Shown here: piece after piece, positions 1 to 11,101 of the stretch
Numbering within the stretch: position 1 is the stretch's first letter
Layout of the letters: each line of letters begins with the position of its first letter
Assembly: GCA_963932465.1 (NCBI GenBank)
Contig: OZ010792.1
Coordinates: forward strand, 515,019,100-515,083,099
Direction: 5' to 3'
DNA: 64,000 bases
Source of the DNA: Maratus speciosus
Taxonomy: Eukaryota > Arthropoda > Arachnida > Araneae > Salticidae
The notes under the pieces: generated by a model
What the model was told of the DNA's origin: nothing
The model's database searches: none
What the model saw: the letters and a program-made list of their open reading frames with translations, nothing else
Made by a program: the position numbers and the translations under genes

Positions 1-503
1 AGGGAGGGGTTGGCGTGAGGTCGTGTGACTGACCATGGTGCTAAAATGTAAGGAGTTATGATTAGACAAATGCTTAATTAAAATTTCAAAGATATAATTC
101 GTAGAGGTGCTTTCAAAATCTTGCCTAGGCCGTCGTGGCTACTAGTCTCCTCTGCGTAAATATTTCCCAAACTGAAAGCCGAAAAATTTCAAGAATTCAA
201 TACTTTATTTTTATGAATAAAAAAGAAATTAAAAGTGGAGTAGCGTTTGAACTACAATTAATAATTTTCAAGATTCAATAAATGAGTGAAACAAAGAATA
301 ATGCACATTTTTGCATTAAATGTTAGCTCAATGTGAAAAAAAAAAAAAAAAAAAAAAAAAAACTCGAAAAAAATCTTAGCAGAGGGACCCCTTTTCTTGT
401 GGGCCCCTAGGCTTCAGCTTAATGGGTAATTTGCCTTTTTTTTGGGGGGGGGGGGGGACGTATATTATTCTGATGCGGCCACACGCCGAAATAAGTTGAA
501 AAG
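1..503. other. AT-rich DNA, no gene seen
   Basis: No supported reading frame. It holds a long A run near 337-362, a G run near 444-458 and a GC-rich phrase around 398-420 of the kind often found near transposon ends. No partner end was found for it. Confidence 0.5.
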
Positions 504-1308
504 CATAGGCGTAACCAGCCTTTTGAACGGGGGGGGGTGCCCAGACTTTTTAACGTGAACATGTTGGATACAAAAATATCTTATATAGTAAAACCTGCTA
601 AAACGGAACCCAGTGAAACCTGTCACATTTCTGTTTTAGACAGGTTTTTATCTTAGGTGGTAATAATTGTGAGGTATTTCTTTTAAAAGGGCTCAAACGC
701 AATTTTTGTTTGCGTGAGGGGGGATGAGAAGAGGTACAAAACATCAAAACTGAATCTAATAGTAAAAAAAAAATATATATATAATAATAAATAAAATGAT
801 ATGTTCCTTGCAGCAGTGACATAAGACACAAGACAGTGACTAAGTGTGGTCACAAGTGTAAAACCTTTTGGCACCATAACTTCTTATAAAGATTAAAAAA
901 GGCCTTTAATCACGCTGGAAACTTCTATAAGCACATGGGAACACTGTGTGAGATCTAAAATTATCTCAGTCAAAGTCTTGTACATGAAATTTTGCCGGAT
1001 GGTAAATCTCAGGTAATACATGCGGTACACCAACCAGTACATACGCACGAAGTTTTACAGAATGTGACTCCATGACTTCTTAGGGATCACTGGAAGGACT
1101 CAAGAAATTTTGGAGGAAAGTCTATATAAATAATTATTATAATATTATAAATAATTATAATATTCATTAATTCATGTGTTTATCCCAGAATGTGTCGAAT
1201 ATGTTAGGTAAAGCAAGTCATGATAATATACACTAAATTTTATCAAGATGATAAAAATTATACTATCATGATGCGACTGTACTGTAATAATAAAGATAGG
1301 TACTTGTC

Positions 1309-1342
1309 TGTCTCTGTGTGTGTGTGTGTGCGTACGCGCGCA
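1309..1342. repeat. TG/CG dinucleotide microsatellite
   Basis: A short run of TG repeats passes into CG/CA alternation. Simple-sequence repeat with no coding meaning. Confidence 0.7.
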
Positions 1343-2299
1343 CTGAACTCTGAAAAGACTATGTAGCCCGCACAGCTGCAAGATTTGACAGGAAAGTGCC
1401 TCTATGCCTGAAGTCAAGCATATCGAAGACAATTTCTGGAATTTTTCAATTAATTTTTTGTGAGAAGTTCTTCGCATTTTGCGGCAATTTTTTCAAATTA
1501 GTAAAAATGAATCCGATTTCAATATTTTACCCAGCAAACTTTGTTTTCTTTTCAATAAAGTTTTTTTCGAGATTCTTACAGCGATTTTTCAATTTTTAAC
1601 AATTTTTTAATGTTATTTTTAGAAGATTTTATTGGCATTTCGAGGTGATTTTTTTTTACATTCCTAAAAAGAATCCGTTTTAAATCTTTTATCCAATTAT
1701 TTAATTTCATTCTCTGCGGTTTTTTTAATCTTTTCGGAATTTTTAATGCGATTTTTAGCGGGGTTTTTCATGCTTTGAGGAGATTTTTTTACTTTTTTTG
1801 AAACAGAAAAAAAAAAAAAAAAAAAAAAACAACGGTAATTTTTGCAATTGCCGTGATTAAATTTGAATTGGAAGAATGTCAAATCAGTTCTTATAAGAAA
1901 GCTGAAAATTTAATTTGGCTCGAAATAAAAAATCACAATAATTCAAGATTCGCTTGTTTCGAGACAGAAGTGGTCGTAGCTTTCTCGGGAGTACGTTGTC
2001 GAAGGCAGTCCGCCCCCCCCCCCCCCACATCCTAGATTTGTTTAATTCTATGTTCGTTTAAAAAAAAACCAAGCGGCGAAACTCTTCCAGTAATGAAGTT
2101 TTGCCGGGTTTGAAATAACGTGCGGAATCGCGCGATTTGTGCACAGAAAAGGAAAGTCCCGCACAATAAAAAATGCTGTGCAGTATTTCTCCCCTCAAAA
2201 TTCTTTCATAGACCTGTGCTTCTTCAGTGAGTATTTACAAATTTTTTTGAAGTCCGCGATTTTTATTTCTTTTATGGAATTTCTCAAAATAAATTTTTG

Positions 2300-2955
2300 A
2301 ATCGGTCCCGGAAAAAATGTGAGAATTTCTTCAAACGATCGTGGAAAAAATATCGTGAATTTCGATAAAAGAGTACAGAAAGAAATCGCGAATTTCGTCA
2401 AAAGATTGCGCAAAAAATCACGAATTTCGATACACGATTGGCGAAAAAATGTGGCAAATTTCGGCAAAAGATCGCGGAAAAGGGTAGAGAATTTTGTTAA
2501 TAGGTGCGGAAAGATATCGAGAATTTTCCCGATCGGTCGCGCAATACTATCGCGAATTTCCGCAAATGACCTCTGTAAGAAAATCAGTTTTATCAATCGG
2601 TCGCAAAAGAAAATAAATTTCGTCAGAGGATCGCGGTGAAAACGAGAATTTCGTCAACGGATCGCAGAAAGAAAATGCGAATTTCGTCAAAAGATTGTGG
2701 AAAGAAAAGGCGAATTTCGTCAAAAGATCGTGGAAAGCAAACGTAAATTTCATCGAAGGATCGTGCTAAAGAAATGCCAATTTCGTCAAAATATCGCGGT
2801 AAAAAACACGAATTTTGTCAAGGGTTAGTGGTGAAAAGTGCGGATTTCGGCATAAAAGCGCGTAGAAAGACTTGAATTTCGTCAAACGATTTTGGGAAAA
2901 AATTGTAAATATCATGAAATGATCGCAGAATAAAATCGCGAATTTCGTCAAAATT
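2300..2955. repeat. Minisatellite block 1, unit about 30-33 bp
   Basis: About twenty imperfect copies of a unit built around GAATTTCGTCAAAAGATCGC followed by a short A-rich spacer. Stop codons are rare in the unit, so it produces low-complexity open frames on both strands; these should not be taken as genes. The same unit recurs at about 4770-6300 (opposite strand) and 62115-62620. A more degenerate stretch at 1430-1790 may be an eroded extension. Confidence 0.85.
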
Positions 2956-3999
2956 TACTTCACTGGGCTAAAAGATTGAAACCGGGTTCCCTTTTCTAGT
3001 TTCAAAAGAACGCCAAGTAACTCTAAAAATCATATAAAATTTTTCAGAGGAAAAAAATTACTATATTGACCTGAAAGACTGCAATCATATTCATTTACGA
3101 ATGTCAAAAAATGGCCGCGAAAGACGAAATTTAACCAACCAACCAGCCTCCAGATTAATCTGAATTTTCTGTGCTATTATTTCTCATTTTCAAAGGAGGC
3201 AGGGTCTGTGCACTCTCCCCCTTTCCCCCGGTCAATCGCATTTTAGAGTTATTGTTTCAAGCAAAGAGGCAAGTAGTTTCTATCCTCGTCCAGAACTTGA
3301 GATAATTTCTCATGAAACTGCAGAAACATGCAATAGAAAGACCGGTGTTAAAAAAAGCTCCCACAAACAAAAGACGTCAAAGTGGGATTATAAAACCACC
3401 TTTTTGACTTACTATGACTAATACAGAATCTTGTAAATATTCTATTTTTAAAAAAGATAAACAACATAATTTAATTAAAGAACGGGGATCTCTTCTTTTA
3501 TCGAATTTCAAAACTTAGGCTGTTAGTTTTCTGAACTAAACTAATTGAACTCTGCTTTCACTTCTGTTTTCTTTTATAGATTTTGATTTTTTTAAAATAA
3601 TTGTGCTTGAGTCTGCGCAAGCGGGGGGTGGGGGGGGGTGCCCGGGCACCCAGGGCACCCCCCCTGGTTACGCCTATGAAAAGAGTTAATGGTATTTTTT
3701 AATATACTTTTATTTAAAAGAAATTCATTCTAGCTTAAAATCTATAAAATTGTTCTCCCCACCACCAAAAATAAAGTCTTCACCTTCTTTGGGTATGCTG
3801 TTTGTCTATGTGGACTAATATGGCACTAACGAGAATGGCTAATATGCGGTAAAACAAAAAACTAAATTACAAATTTATCTCAAACAGAAAGAAAAAAAAT
3901 CAGCATCTCTTTAATTTCATTTTCGACTATTTCGAAAAGCGACCTGTAACCCCACCAGCCCCCTTCCCTTGGTTGGGCATACTGTGGTGTAACTGCGCG

Positions 4000-4486
4000 C
4001 AGAGCTGCCAAGTCTCCGGCTTTTTGGATACCAGTATTTTTATACAGAAAATGTTATTTTATTTAATTGGAACATCTGGGTGATTTAAAAGCAGTGCCAT
4101 GGCTAAGACTTTTTATTGGTGGGGGAGAGAACCTTAATTTGCCAAGTAAATTTCAGTATTTGCCAACTCGTTTTATAATTTTGCCAACTTACCACAGTTG
4201 GAAAATGTAATATAGTTCTTATTTGTTAAAAGTTTAATAATATTCCCAATTAGTTTTGTAATTTTTGCCAAGTCTATCAAAAATAGAAAATATATTATAG
4301 TTTTTATTAAAGTTTTAAACAAATTTGCCAACTAAGTTTGTAAATTTGCCAAGTGTAATAACATTCGCGAATGTTTGGAGAGGGGAGGCTCCCCCCCCCC
4401 CCCCTTAGCGAGGCCCCTGTTTAAAAGAACAACATTTCCTCAAAGATAATAGTGGTATGCAAAAAGCCGGAGACTTGGCAACTCTG
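4000..4486. mobile_element. MITE with ~26-bp TIRs inserted in the 205-bp array
   Basis: Left end CAGAGCTGCCAAGTCTCCGG; right end CCGGAGACTTGGCAACTCTG. These are near-perfect inverted repeats continuing into a GCTTTTTG/CAAAAAGC core. Flanks TGCGCG (3994-3999) and TGCGCG (4487-4492) are a direct target duplication. The CAGAG..TGCCAA start is hAT-like, although six matching flanking bases is short for hAT. No coding sequence. Confidence 0.8.
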
Positions 4487-4633
4487 TGCGCGCTGATATG
4501 GGACTAACCAGAATGGCTAGTTCGTTATATTGCAAAAAACAAAGTTTCAAATTTATCTCAAACAAAAAGAAAAAAAAATCAGCATTTTTTTTTCATTTCA
4601 TTTTCGACTATTTTGGGAGGGGAGTGTAATCCC

Positions 4634-6582
4634 AGGGGTGAAAGTGCATTAAAGTCATTTTGTAGCAGCTTTGAAGCAGCAAAAATCGAATTTTGCAGCA
4701 GTAAAAAATTAATTTTGTAGCAATAAAAGCTGTTTTTGGAGCAGATTGAAATTCTAATGCTCATAAATAAGAAATTCGCGTATTTGTCGCGGCCTTTTGA
4801 CTAAATTCGCGTATTTCTCACGATCTTTTGATGAAATTTACTTATTTCTCGCGATCTTTTAACGAAATTCGCGTGTTTTTCGCGATCTTTTGTTGAAATC
4901 ACTGTGCTTTTCGCTATCTTTTGACGAAATTACCGTGTTTTTCAAAATCTTTTGACAAAATTTGCTGTTTTCGCATCTTTTAACGAAATTAGCGTTTTTT
5001 AAAAATCTTTTGACCCCGTTTTGTTCGTTTTTTGAAGTAATTGGTGATCTTTTGACAAAATTCTTTTTTTTTTCGCTATCCAATGACAAAATTTGCATGT
5101 TTTTCGAGGTCTTTTGAGGAGATTCACGTGTATTTCTTGCGATCATTTGATGAAATTTACGTATTTCTCGCGATCTTTTAATGAAATTCGCGTGTTTTTC
5201 GCGATCTTTTGACAAAATTCACGTATTTTTCACGATCTTTTGTTGAAAGCACTGTGCTTTTCGCTATCTTTTGACGAAATTACCGTGTTTTTCAAAATCT
5301 TTTGACAAAATTTGCTGTTTTCGCGATCTTTTAACGAATTTAGCGTTTTTTCACAATCTTTTGACCCCGTTTTGTTCGTTTTTTGATGTAATTGGTGATC
5401 TTTTGACAAAATTCGTTTTTTTTAGCTATACAGTGACAAAATTCGCATGTTTTTTGCGATCTTTTGAGGAGATTCATGTGTATTTCTTGCGATCATTTGA
5501 TGAAATTTGCGTATTTCTCGCGATCTACCGACGGAATTTGCATATTTTTGCGATCTTTTGACGAAATTCGCGTATTTTTCGCGATCTTTTGACAAAATTC
5601 GCGTATTTTTCGCGATATTTTGAAAAAATTCGCATATTTTTCGTGATCCCTTGTTGAAATCAGTGACTTTTTTGCTATCTTTTGACAAAATTAGTGTGTT
5701 TTTTAAAATCTTTTGATGAAATTTGCAATTTTTTACGACCTTTTGATGAAATTTGCGGTTTTTTCGCGATCTTTTAAAGATATTCGCGTTTTTTTACAAA
5801 CTTTTGAACCATTTTGTTCATTTTTTGAAGAAATTAGCGATTCTTTTGACAAAATTCACGTTTTTTGCGATCCTTCGACAAAATTCACGTTTTTTTGACG
5901 AAATTCGCGTGTTTTTCTCGATTTTTTCATGAAATTTGTGGATTTTTTCGAGATTTTTTAAGGAAATTAGAGTTTTTTCACAATCTTTCGACCGTGTTTT
6001 GTTCTTTTTTTGGCGAATTTAGCTATCTATTCACAAAATTCCCGCTTATTCCCGATCCTTTGACGGAATTCGCGATCTTTTGACGAAATTAGCGATCCTT
6101 TGGCAAAATTCGCGTTTTTATCGCGATTCTTTGACGAAATTCGCGTGTTTTTGGCGATCTATTAACGAAATTCTCGTGTTTTTCGCGATATTTTGACAAA
6201 ATTTGCGTTTTATTCACGATCTTTTAACGAAATCGCGTTTTTTCGCGATCTTTTGACCGCGTTTTGTTCGTTTTTTGACGAAATTAGCGATTCTTTGAAA
6301 TTACTTTTTATCCTTTGAATTTGAATTAATTGTATTCACGTTTTTTTCCGCGACCATTTGACAAACATTGAGTGTTTTTAGAAATATTTTGGCCGCGGTT
6401 TTTTGCTTTTTTGACGAAATTAGAGGCCTAGAAATTTTTTGTTGTTGTTGTTCCTTTGATCGACGAAATCGGGCTAAATTATATTTTGGAGCCAAGTACG
6501 TTTTGGCGCAAAATGGAAACAAATAGCAGTTTTGTAGCAGCTTGACGCAGGAAAGCGATTTTGGCGCAGGTCTTACTTCCCT
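4634..6582. mobile_element. Non-autonomous hAT-like element with minisatellite interior
   Basis: Ends AGGGGTGAAAG and CTTACTTCCCT are inverted with mismatches. They are flanked by a perfect 8-bp direct repeat GTAATCCC (4626-4633 and 6583-6590), as expected for hAT insertion. Excising the element restores a normal 205-bp-array junction. Sub-terminal regions are rich in GCAGC/GTAGCAGC words (4660-4750 and 6525-6570). Nearly all the rest is the 30-33-bp minisatellite. No transposase is visible, so mobilisation would have needed an enzyme supplied in trans. Confidence 0.8.
4770..6300. repeat. Minisatellite block 2 with higher-order structure
   Basis: About fifty imperfect copies of CGATCTTTTGACGAAATTCG plus a GTGTTTTTCG-type spacer. 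The local period is 30-33 bp; successive GATC positions at 5491, 5522, 5552 and 5583 differ by 31, 30 and 31. Distinctive variants recur in order: TGTTGAAATCACTGTGC at 4891 and its partner at 5241 are 350 bp apart, and a third, weaker partner lies near 5652. Expansion therefore also occurred in multi-unit steps. It is the reverse complement of the blocks at 2300 and 62115. Confidence 0.85.
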
Positions 6583-6795
6583 GTAATCCCCATTACCCTC
6601 TTCAACTTCTTTGGGTATAATGTGGTGTCACTGTGCACTAATATGGAACTAAAAGGAAGAGAGCGGCTAGTCTATTGAATGATAGGGGGGGGGGGTTACA
6701 AATTTATTTCAAACAAAAAAATAAAAAATATCAGCATTTTTTTCATTTCATTTTCGGTAGGAAGCTGTAATCCTATTAGCTCCTTTCACTGGATA

Positions 6796-7886
6796 CCCAG
6801 CAAAGAGGAAATTGCTGACCAGCAGCAAGATAGGTGCTGGCAGTGATGGAGAAGGGCTGGCTGATGGTCTACCACTACATGACCACTGCTGGACAGCTTC
6901 AGTCAACTTTGCTGTTGGAAATCATCAGATAAAATTTTGGTGGGCATCCATTTTATCACATGCGCTGGCCCACCACTAATTGGAAATGCACGAACTTTTG
7001 CAGTATTATTGCTGGGAACCCTTACGCTAGGTGGCGCTGCGAATATCGAAGACATTGAGTATTTGAACACAAATCTGAAATGAATATCTTAACACAATTT
7101 AAGCTGTGAAGCTAAATTTTTTTGAAACTGTAAAAAATATAGCACCACTGCCACCAACAAAATAAGTAAGTAAATGAATAAATAAATAAATTCTTTATTT
7201 CGACGCACTTTTTTTTTCTCCTTAAATCTGGTTTTACTAGGTTGCAAAGGATTTCAGTTTTCATAATTTATGCAGTTCAGAATCAATAATAAAAAAAAAG
7301 CGTATACGTAAGATTTCTATACAATAGAATAACTTCTATACCGGTTTAATGATTGGGAACGTAAATCACAACAGAAGCAAACATCAAATAGTGTAATGAG
7401 AACTTGAAAACTACGAGCAGTCATAGCGTATGCTGAAAGCACTTGTTCATGTCCGATCACAAAAACCAAGCAGCATCGAGCGCGGTCAGTACTTGGGAGG
7501 GTGACCACATGCAGTTCAAATATTTCTATAGACATTTCTATTATAGACACTTCTACAGATATTTCTATAGCTCTTGGTGAAACTAGCTTATAGAAAAAAG
7601 AGCCATAATTATGTAATACTTTGTTTTTTTTATAGAATTCTATAAGAAATTTTTGTTAGGAAAAGTGCTAGGCCAGCAAAGGAATAGCAGTGGGATATGT
7701 GCTAGCACTGCAGGAAAAATGTCGGATTGAAGTAATGTGATGGCATACCAATGCTGGCCTGCTGTTGGCCATCACTGATGGGCCAGCTACATTCGGCTTG
7801 GACACTTTTCGACAGGTTTAAGTAATGGCACTGCTGGCTGCCATCTTTTTTCAACCTGATGGGCCACTGTTTCTTTCTTTGCTGGG
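6796..7886. mobile_element. TIR element with CCCAGCAAAG ends
   Basis: Left end CCCAGCAAAGAGGAAA and right end TTTCTTTCTTTGCTGGG are inverted. Both sub-terminal regions are full of TGCTGGC/GCCAGCA words. It interrupts a copy of the 205-bp array between TTTCACTGGATA and TTTAATGTGG. The target duplication is unclear (at most TA/TTA). It contains the 5S rRNA-like stretch at about 7419-7510. A similar GCTGG-rich region lies at about 25060-25400. Confidence 0.6.
7419..7510 (+). pseudogene. 5S rRNA-derived sequence (pseudogene or SINE3-like head)
   Basis: Matches metazoan 5S rRNA over about 90 bases: TGCTGAAAGCAC, then GTCCGATCAC, AAGCAGCATCG and CGCGGTCAGTACTTGG, then GGGTGACC. These cover the internal RNA polymerase III promoter, namely the A-box-like AAGCAGCATCGAG and the C-box GGTCAGTACTTGGGAGGGTGACC region. 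Differences from a functional 5S include A-rich bases after the GATCAC block and loss of the 5' and 3' acceptor-stem ends, so a working rRNA is unlikely. It lies inside the TIR element 6796-7886. It could be a retroposed 5S copy or the head of a 5S-type SINE. The identity was recognised from memory of the 5S consensus. Confidence 0.75.
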
Positions 7887-7929
7887 TTTAATGTGGTGTC
7901 ACCGTGCTTTAATATGGAACTAAAGAGAT

Positions 7930-9057
7930 AATCCAGGCAATAGAGACCGTATAGGGACTCTACCTAGCAAAATTCATGGTAGTTCTGGAAAAAAGCTTAC
8001 TATATGTTTTTTTGCGTCGCTGAATCCGAATTTTTAACTTCCCACCAAAATTTCCCCCGGCAACTCCCCCCTAAATTTTGGTAAAAAGCCTCCCAAAAAA
8101 GGTTTTTATTACAAAAAATCAATTTTTTATTGTTTTAGGGAAGAGTATCTAGAAAATCAGAAAGTAGACAAAATTTGCAACAAATAGGATACATGACATT
8201 ATGACGTAGGATGAACGGGGAGGGGGAGGGCTGCCTCTGAACATGCACTGCGGCACTCGTGCACTAAGTTATGCAAGTCCAGGCAATAGGGGGTTTTACC
8301 TGGCAAAATTAATGCTAGTTCTGGATTTCGGCTCACTTTATGTTTTTTGGGTCGCTGAATCCGAATTTGTAACTACCCACGCAAATTTCACCTGGCAAAT
8401 CCCCCCAAAAAATTGATTTTTTGAAAAAAATTTGGTTTTTGACAGCGCGCGGGGAATGTTCCGAGGCAGCCCCCCTCTCCCCATTTATCCTACGTGATAA
8501 TGTCATATATCCTATTTGTTGCAAATTTTGTCTACTTTCTGAATTTCTACATACTTTCCCCCTAAAACAATAAAAAATTTAATTTAAAAACAACTATTTT
8601 TTTTGGGGGGGGGGGGGTTCGAGGGGAAGTTAAAAATTTGAATTCAGCGACCCAAAAAACTTAAAGTAAACCTTATAGGGAAAGTTCGGAGGGGAGACGG
8701 GAGGGCGAATGTAAACGATGCGAGTAGTTAAGTGGAATTGCGCAACTTAGTCCACGCAGCACCGCGGCGCATTTTCCGAGACAGATCCCCCCCCCCCCCC
8801 CTCCCTATTCATTCCACGTCATAATGTCATACATCTTATTTGTTACAAATTTTGTCTACTTTCTGAATTTCTAGATACTTTTTCCGTAAAACAATAAAAA
8901 AAAATTATTTTTTTAATAAAAACCTTTTTTGTGGGGCATTTTACCAAATTTTGGTGGAAAGTTAAAAATTCGGATTCAGCGATCCAAAAAACATAAAGTA
9001 AGCCGATTTCCAGAACTACCATTAATTTTGCTAGGTAAAATCCCCTATTGACTGGAC
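7930..9057. mobile_element. Foldback element with a second foldback in its centre
   Basis: The outer arms (about 7932-8272 and 8720-9052) are long inverted repeats running from CCAGGCAATAG at the left to CTATTGACTGG at the right. They share CTAGCAAAATTCATGG, GCGTCGCTGAATCCGAA and AAGTAGACAAAATTTGCAAC blocks. Between them lies another inverted pair (about 8276-8690) of the same sequence, so an element of the family inserted into itself. Flanks ACTAAAGAGA and ACTAAGAAAA suggest an imperfect 9-10-bp duplication, which with long arms could fit a Mutator-type foldback. That assignment is inference. Confidence 0.7.
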
Positions 9058-9166
9058 TAAGAAAACAGTGGCTAGTCTGTGGAATGATAGGAGAAAAATT
9101 ACAAATTTATCTGAAACAAAAATAAAAAGAATCAGCATTTTTTCCCTTTCACTTTCGACAATTTAA

Positions 9167-9371
9167 CCCTTTCCGTCACAGGCAATTTTTGTTGTAAAAT
9201 GATGAAATGATTGACTGACACTGGAATTTTAAAACTTTTTTAGAAAGTAAAAATATGTTCATTTTAATGTTCATTGTAAAAGCAAAATTTTACTAAAATA
9301 TTCTTGGTGCCGTTCCTAAGTTTGGAATTAAAATCAGGTATCCCGACCCAGGCACAGTGTGCCGGAAAGGG
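9167..9371. mobile_element. piggyBac-type MITE, 205 bp
   Basis: Flanked on both sides by TTAA (9163-9166, 9372-9375). The ends CCCTTTCCGTCACAGGC and GTGTGCCGGAAAGGG are inverted. A CCCTTT-type terminus with TTAA duplication is the piggyBac signature. It interrupts a copy of the 205-bp repeat. No coding sequence. Confidence 0.85.
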
Positions 9372-9926
9372 TTAAGGAGGGGGCTGTAACCCCATTAGCC
9401 CCTTTCACATGTTTGGTTATAATGTGGTATCACTGTACACTAATATGGAACTAAAGAGAAGAGAGCGGCTAGTCTGTTGAATGATAGCAGATTATCTCAA
9501 ACAAAAAAATAAAAATAATAATCACTTTTTCATTTCATTTTCGACTATTTTGAGATGAGGGTGCTGTAATTCCATCAGCCCCCTCCCCATCTTTGAGCAT
9601 GCTGTGATGTCAATGTGAACTAATATGGGGTTAACGAGAATGGCTATTTCGCTGTATGACAGAAGAAAAAATTACAAATTTATTTTAAAAAGTAAGGAAA
9701 AAAACACTTTTTTCATTTAATTTTCGAATATTTCGGAAGGAATCAGTTCCCTTTCTCTTCTGTGACGTCAATGTGGACTAATATGTTACTAATGAAAATT
9801 GCTATTATGCTGTATGATAGAAAAAAATAGCAATTTTTTTTTTCATATAACTTTCAAAAATTTCGTGAGGGGGGGAGGGGAATGGGGCCGTAGCCCCATC
9901 AGCCCACCCCCTGGATACGCCCATGA

Positions 9927-10997
9927 GAGCAATCATCGGGCAAACGAGGTAGCTTCCCTGAGCGGTCTTTGGTTGCTAAATAGGGTCTTTTTAGGAGTCA
10001 CGAGTCTTTCTACATAACTCAAAATAATGTTTCCTCTGTGTAAAACAATATTTTTGCTCTAGATCTTTAAAAATGTTTTTTTGTGCTGAAATACTGTGCA
10101 TGCACGTAAAATCTATAAACTGAGCACCAAAAGAGTATTAAGAAAATGTAATAAAATTTCTAATTGTAAGCATGTTACATTAATATACGTCCATTTCCTG
10201 AGAGCCTGATCACAGCAGGTGTAGGTGTCCCAGATAGAAAGTAAGATTGCTTCCAAATAAAAACAGTCGCTTTATTTAAATGCAAAATTTTTGCCATAAA
10301 GAAGGTAAAAATTACTATTAGAAAAGGGTGGTGGATGTTTCTCATTATTGAAAGCCCCCCCCCCTTCCCTCACCCCCTTCATATACCTCCCCTCGTTCTA
10401 ATTGAAATGCTGGATTCCAGAACCAGAATTGTAATAATAAAGAGAACAAATTGAGAGATAATATTTCTATGAATTGTAAATTTCTAAGTGAGTGAAAAAT
10501 CCTCGACCGGACAATTTTCGCCACCTGGAAATTTACAACTCATATGATTTATTTATCAACTGAATAATTGTGTTAAAATTAATCTAATAATATTTCTGTA
10601 TTTAAAATTTCAATATTCGAAATCTCAGCCCCTCCTCCTGCCACTTCTGGTCATCCTTAGCCTTCTAAGTGAATTGTAATTTTGACTTTGGAAAAGGATC
10701 AAATTATAATATTACGGAACAAATTAGAGCTAAATATTGGCATAATTGAAATTTTGATATTCAAAATGAAAAAAATGGGGCAGGGGAGTTAACGTTAAAG
10801 TAGTCTTCTCAATATTCTAATTGAAATATCACACTTATCCTAGCAAATGAGAGTTAAATTCTTATATATTTGAAATTGAAATATTCGAAAGTGGGGATTG
10901 AAGGTGGAAGTTAACGCCTCTTGCTTTTTCTCCACCAGAATACAAAGATTCAAATGTATAATAAAATTCTTTATTCTTAAAAATCTGCTCTATTTGC
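9927..10997. other. Non-coding AT-rich DNA with weak internal repetition
   Basis: No gene supported. A loosely repeated phrase (AATTGAAAT, TAATATTTCT and a C/G-rich patch) returns at roughly 100-130-bp intervals between 10390 and 10900, suggesting an old decayed tandem array. Confidence 0.4.
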
Positions 10998-11101
10998 TAA
11001 AAGGCAGAAAACCAACGTTTAAATATGCACAAATAATACACAAAAAGAAGCATGCATGCAATCAATTTGTGCATATTTAAATGTTGGTTTTCTGCCTTTT
11101 A
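10998..11101. repeat. Inverted repeat, ~37-bp arms
   Basis: AAAAGGCAGAAAACCAACG (10998 on) is mirrored by CGTTGGT/ATGTTGGTTTTCTGCCTTTT ending at 11100, with a 30-base loop holding GCATGCATGC. Could form a hairpin. Likely part of a MITE, but no clear target duplication was found. Confidence 0.75.

Larger units (their letters stand above)
504..3678. mobile_element. Candidate TIR DNA element, about 3.2 kb
   Basis: The left end reads CATAGGCGTAACCAG and the right end reads CTGGTTACGCCTATG, a perfect 15-bp inverted match. Both ends run into a G or C homopolymer. The flanks share AAAAG (499-503 and 3679-3683), a possible 5-bp target duplication. The interior has no transposase; it contains A-rich and C-rich runs and a minisatellite block at about 2300-2955. 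A right end of the same type (CTGGATACGCCCATG) recurs near 9911-9925, so the true partner of the 504 end is ambiguous. Superfamily not assigned. Confidence 0.5.
3787..9926. repeat. Tandem array of a ~205-bp unit, interrupted by insertions
   Basis: The unit runs from TTTGGGTATAATGTGG, through CACTAATATGGAACTAA, a TTACAAATTTATCTCAAAC stretch and TTTCATTTCATTTTCGACTA, to a G/C-rich end like CTGTAACCCCATCAGCCCC. Copies or parts can be followed at 3788, 3972, 6590, 7887, 9057, 9400, 9590 and 9765. Insertions listed separately at 4000, 4634, 6796, 7930 and 9167 split individual copies, and removing each one restores a normal unit. The array ends at 9911-9925 in CTGGATACGCCCATG, so it is probably internal to a larger DNA element. 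Confidence 0.8.

Noticed and set aside
4859..5688. Open frames with repeated residues such as KRSREIRKFHQ on the minus strand, and phenylalanine-rich frames on the plus strand
   Set aside because: They coincide exactly with the minisatellite. The unit lacks stops in several frames, the frames exist on both strands at once, and the peptide is just the repeat translated.
2300..6300. CENP-B-box-like motif in the minisatellite (TTTCGTCAAA...)
   Set aside because: The unit begins like NTTCGNNNNA, but the required CGGG two bases later is absent in the copies read.
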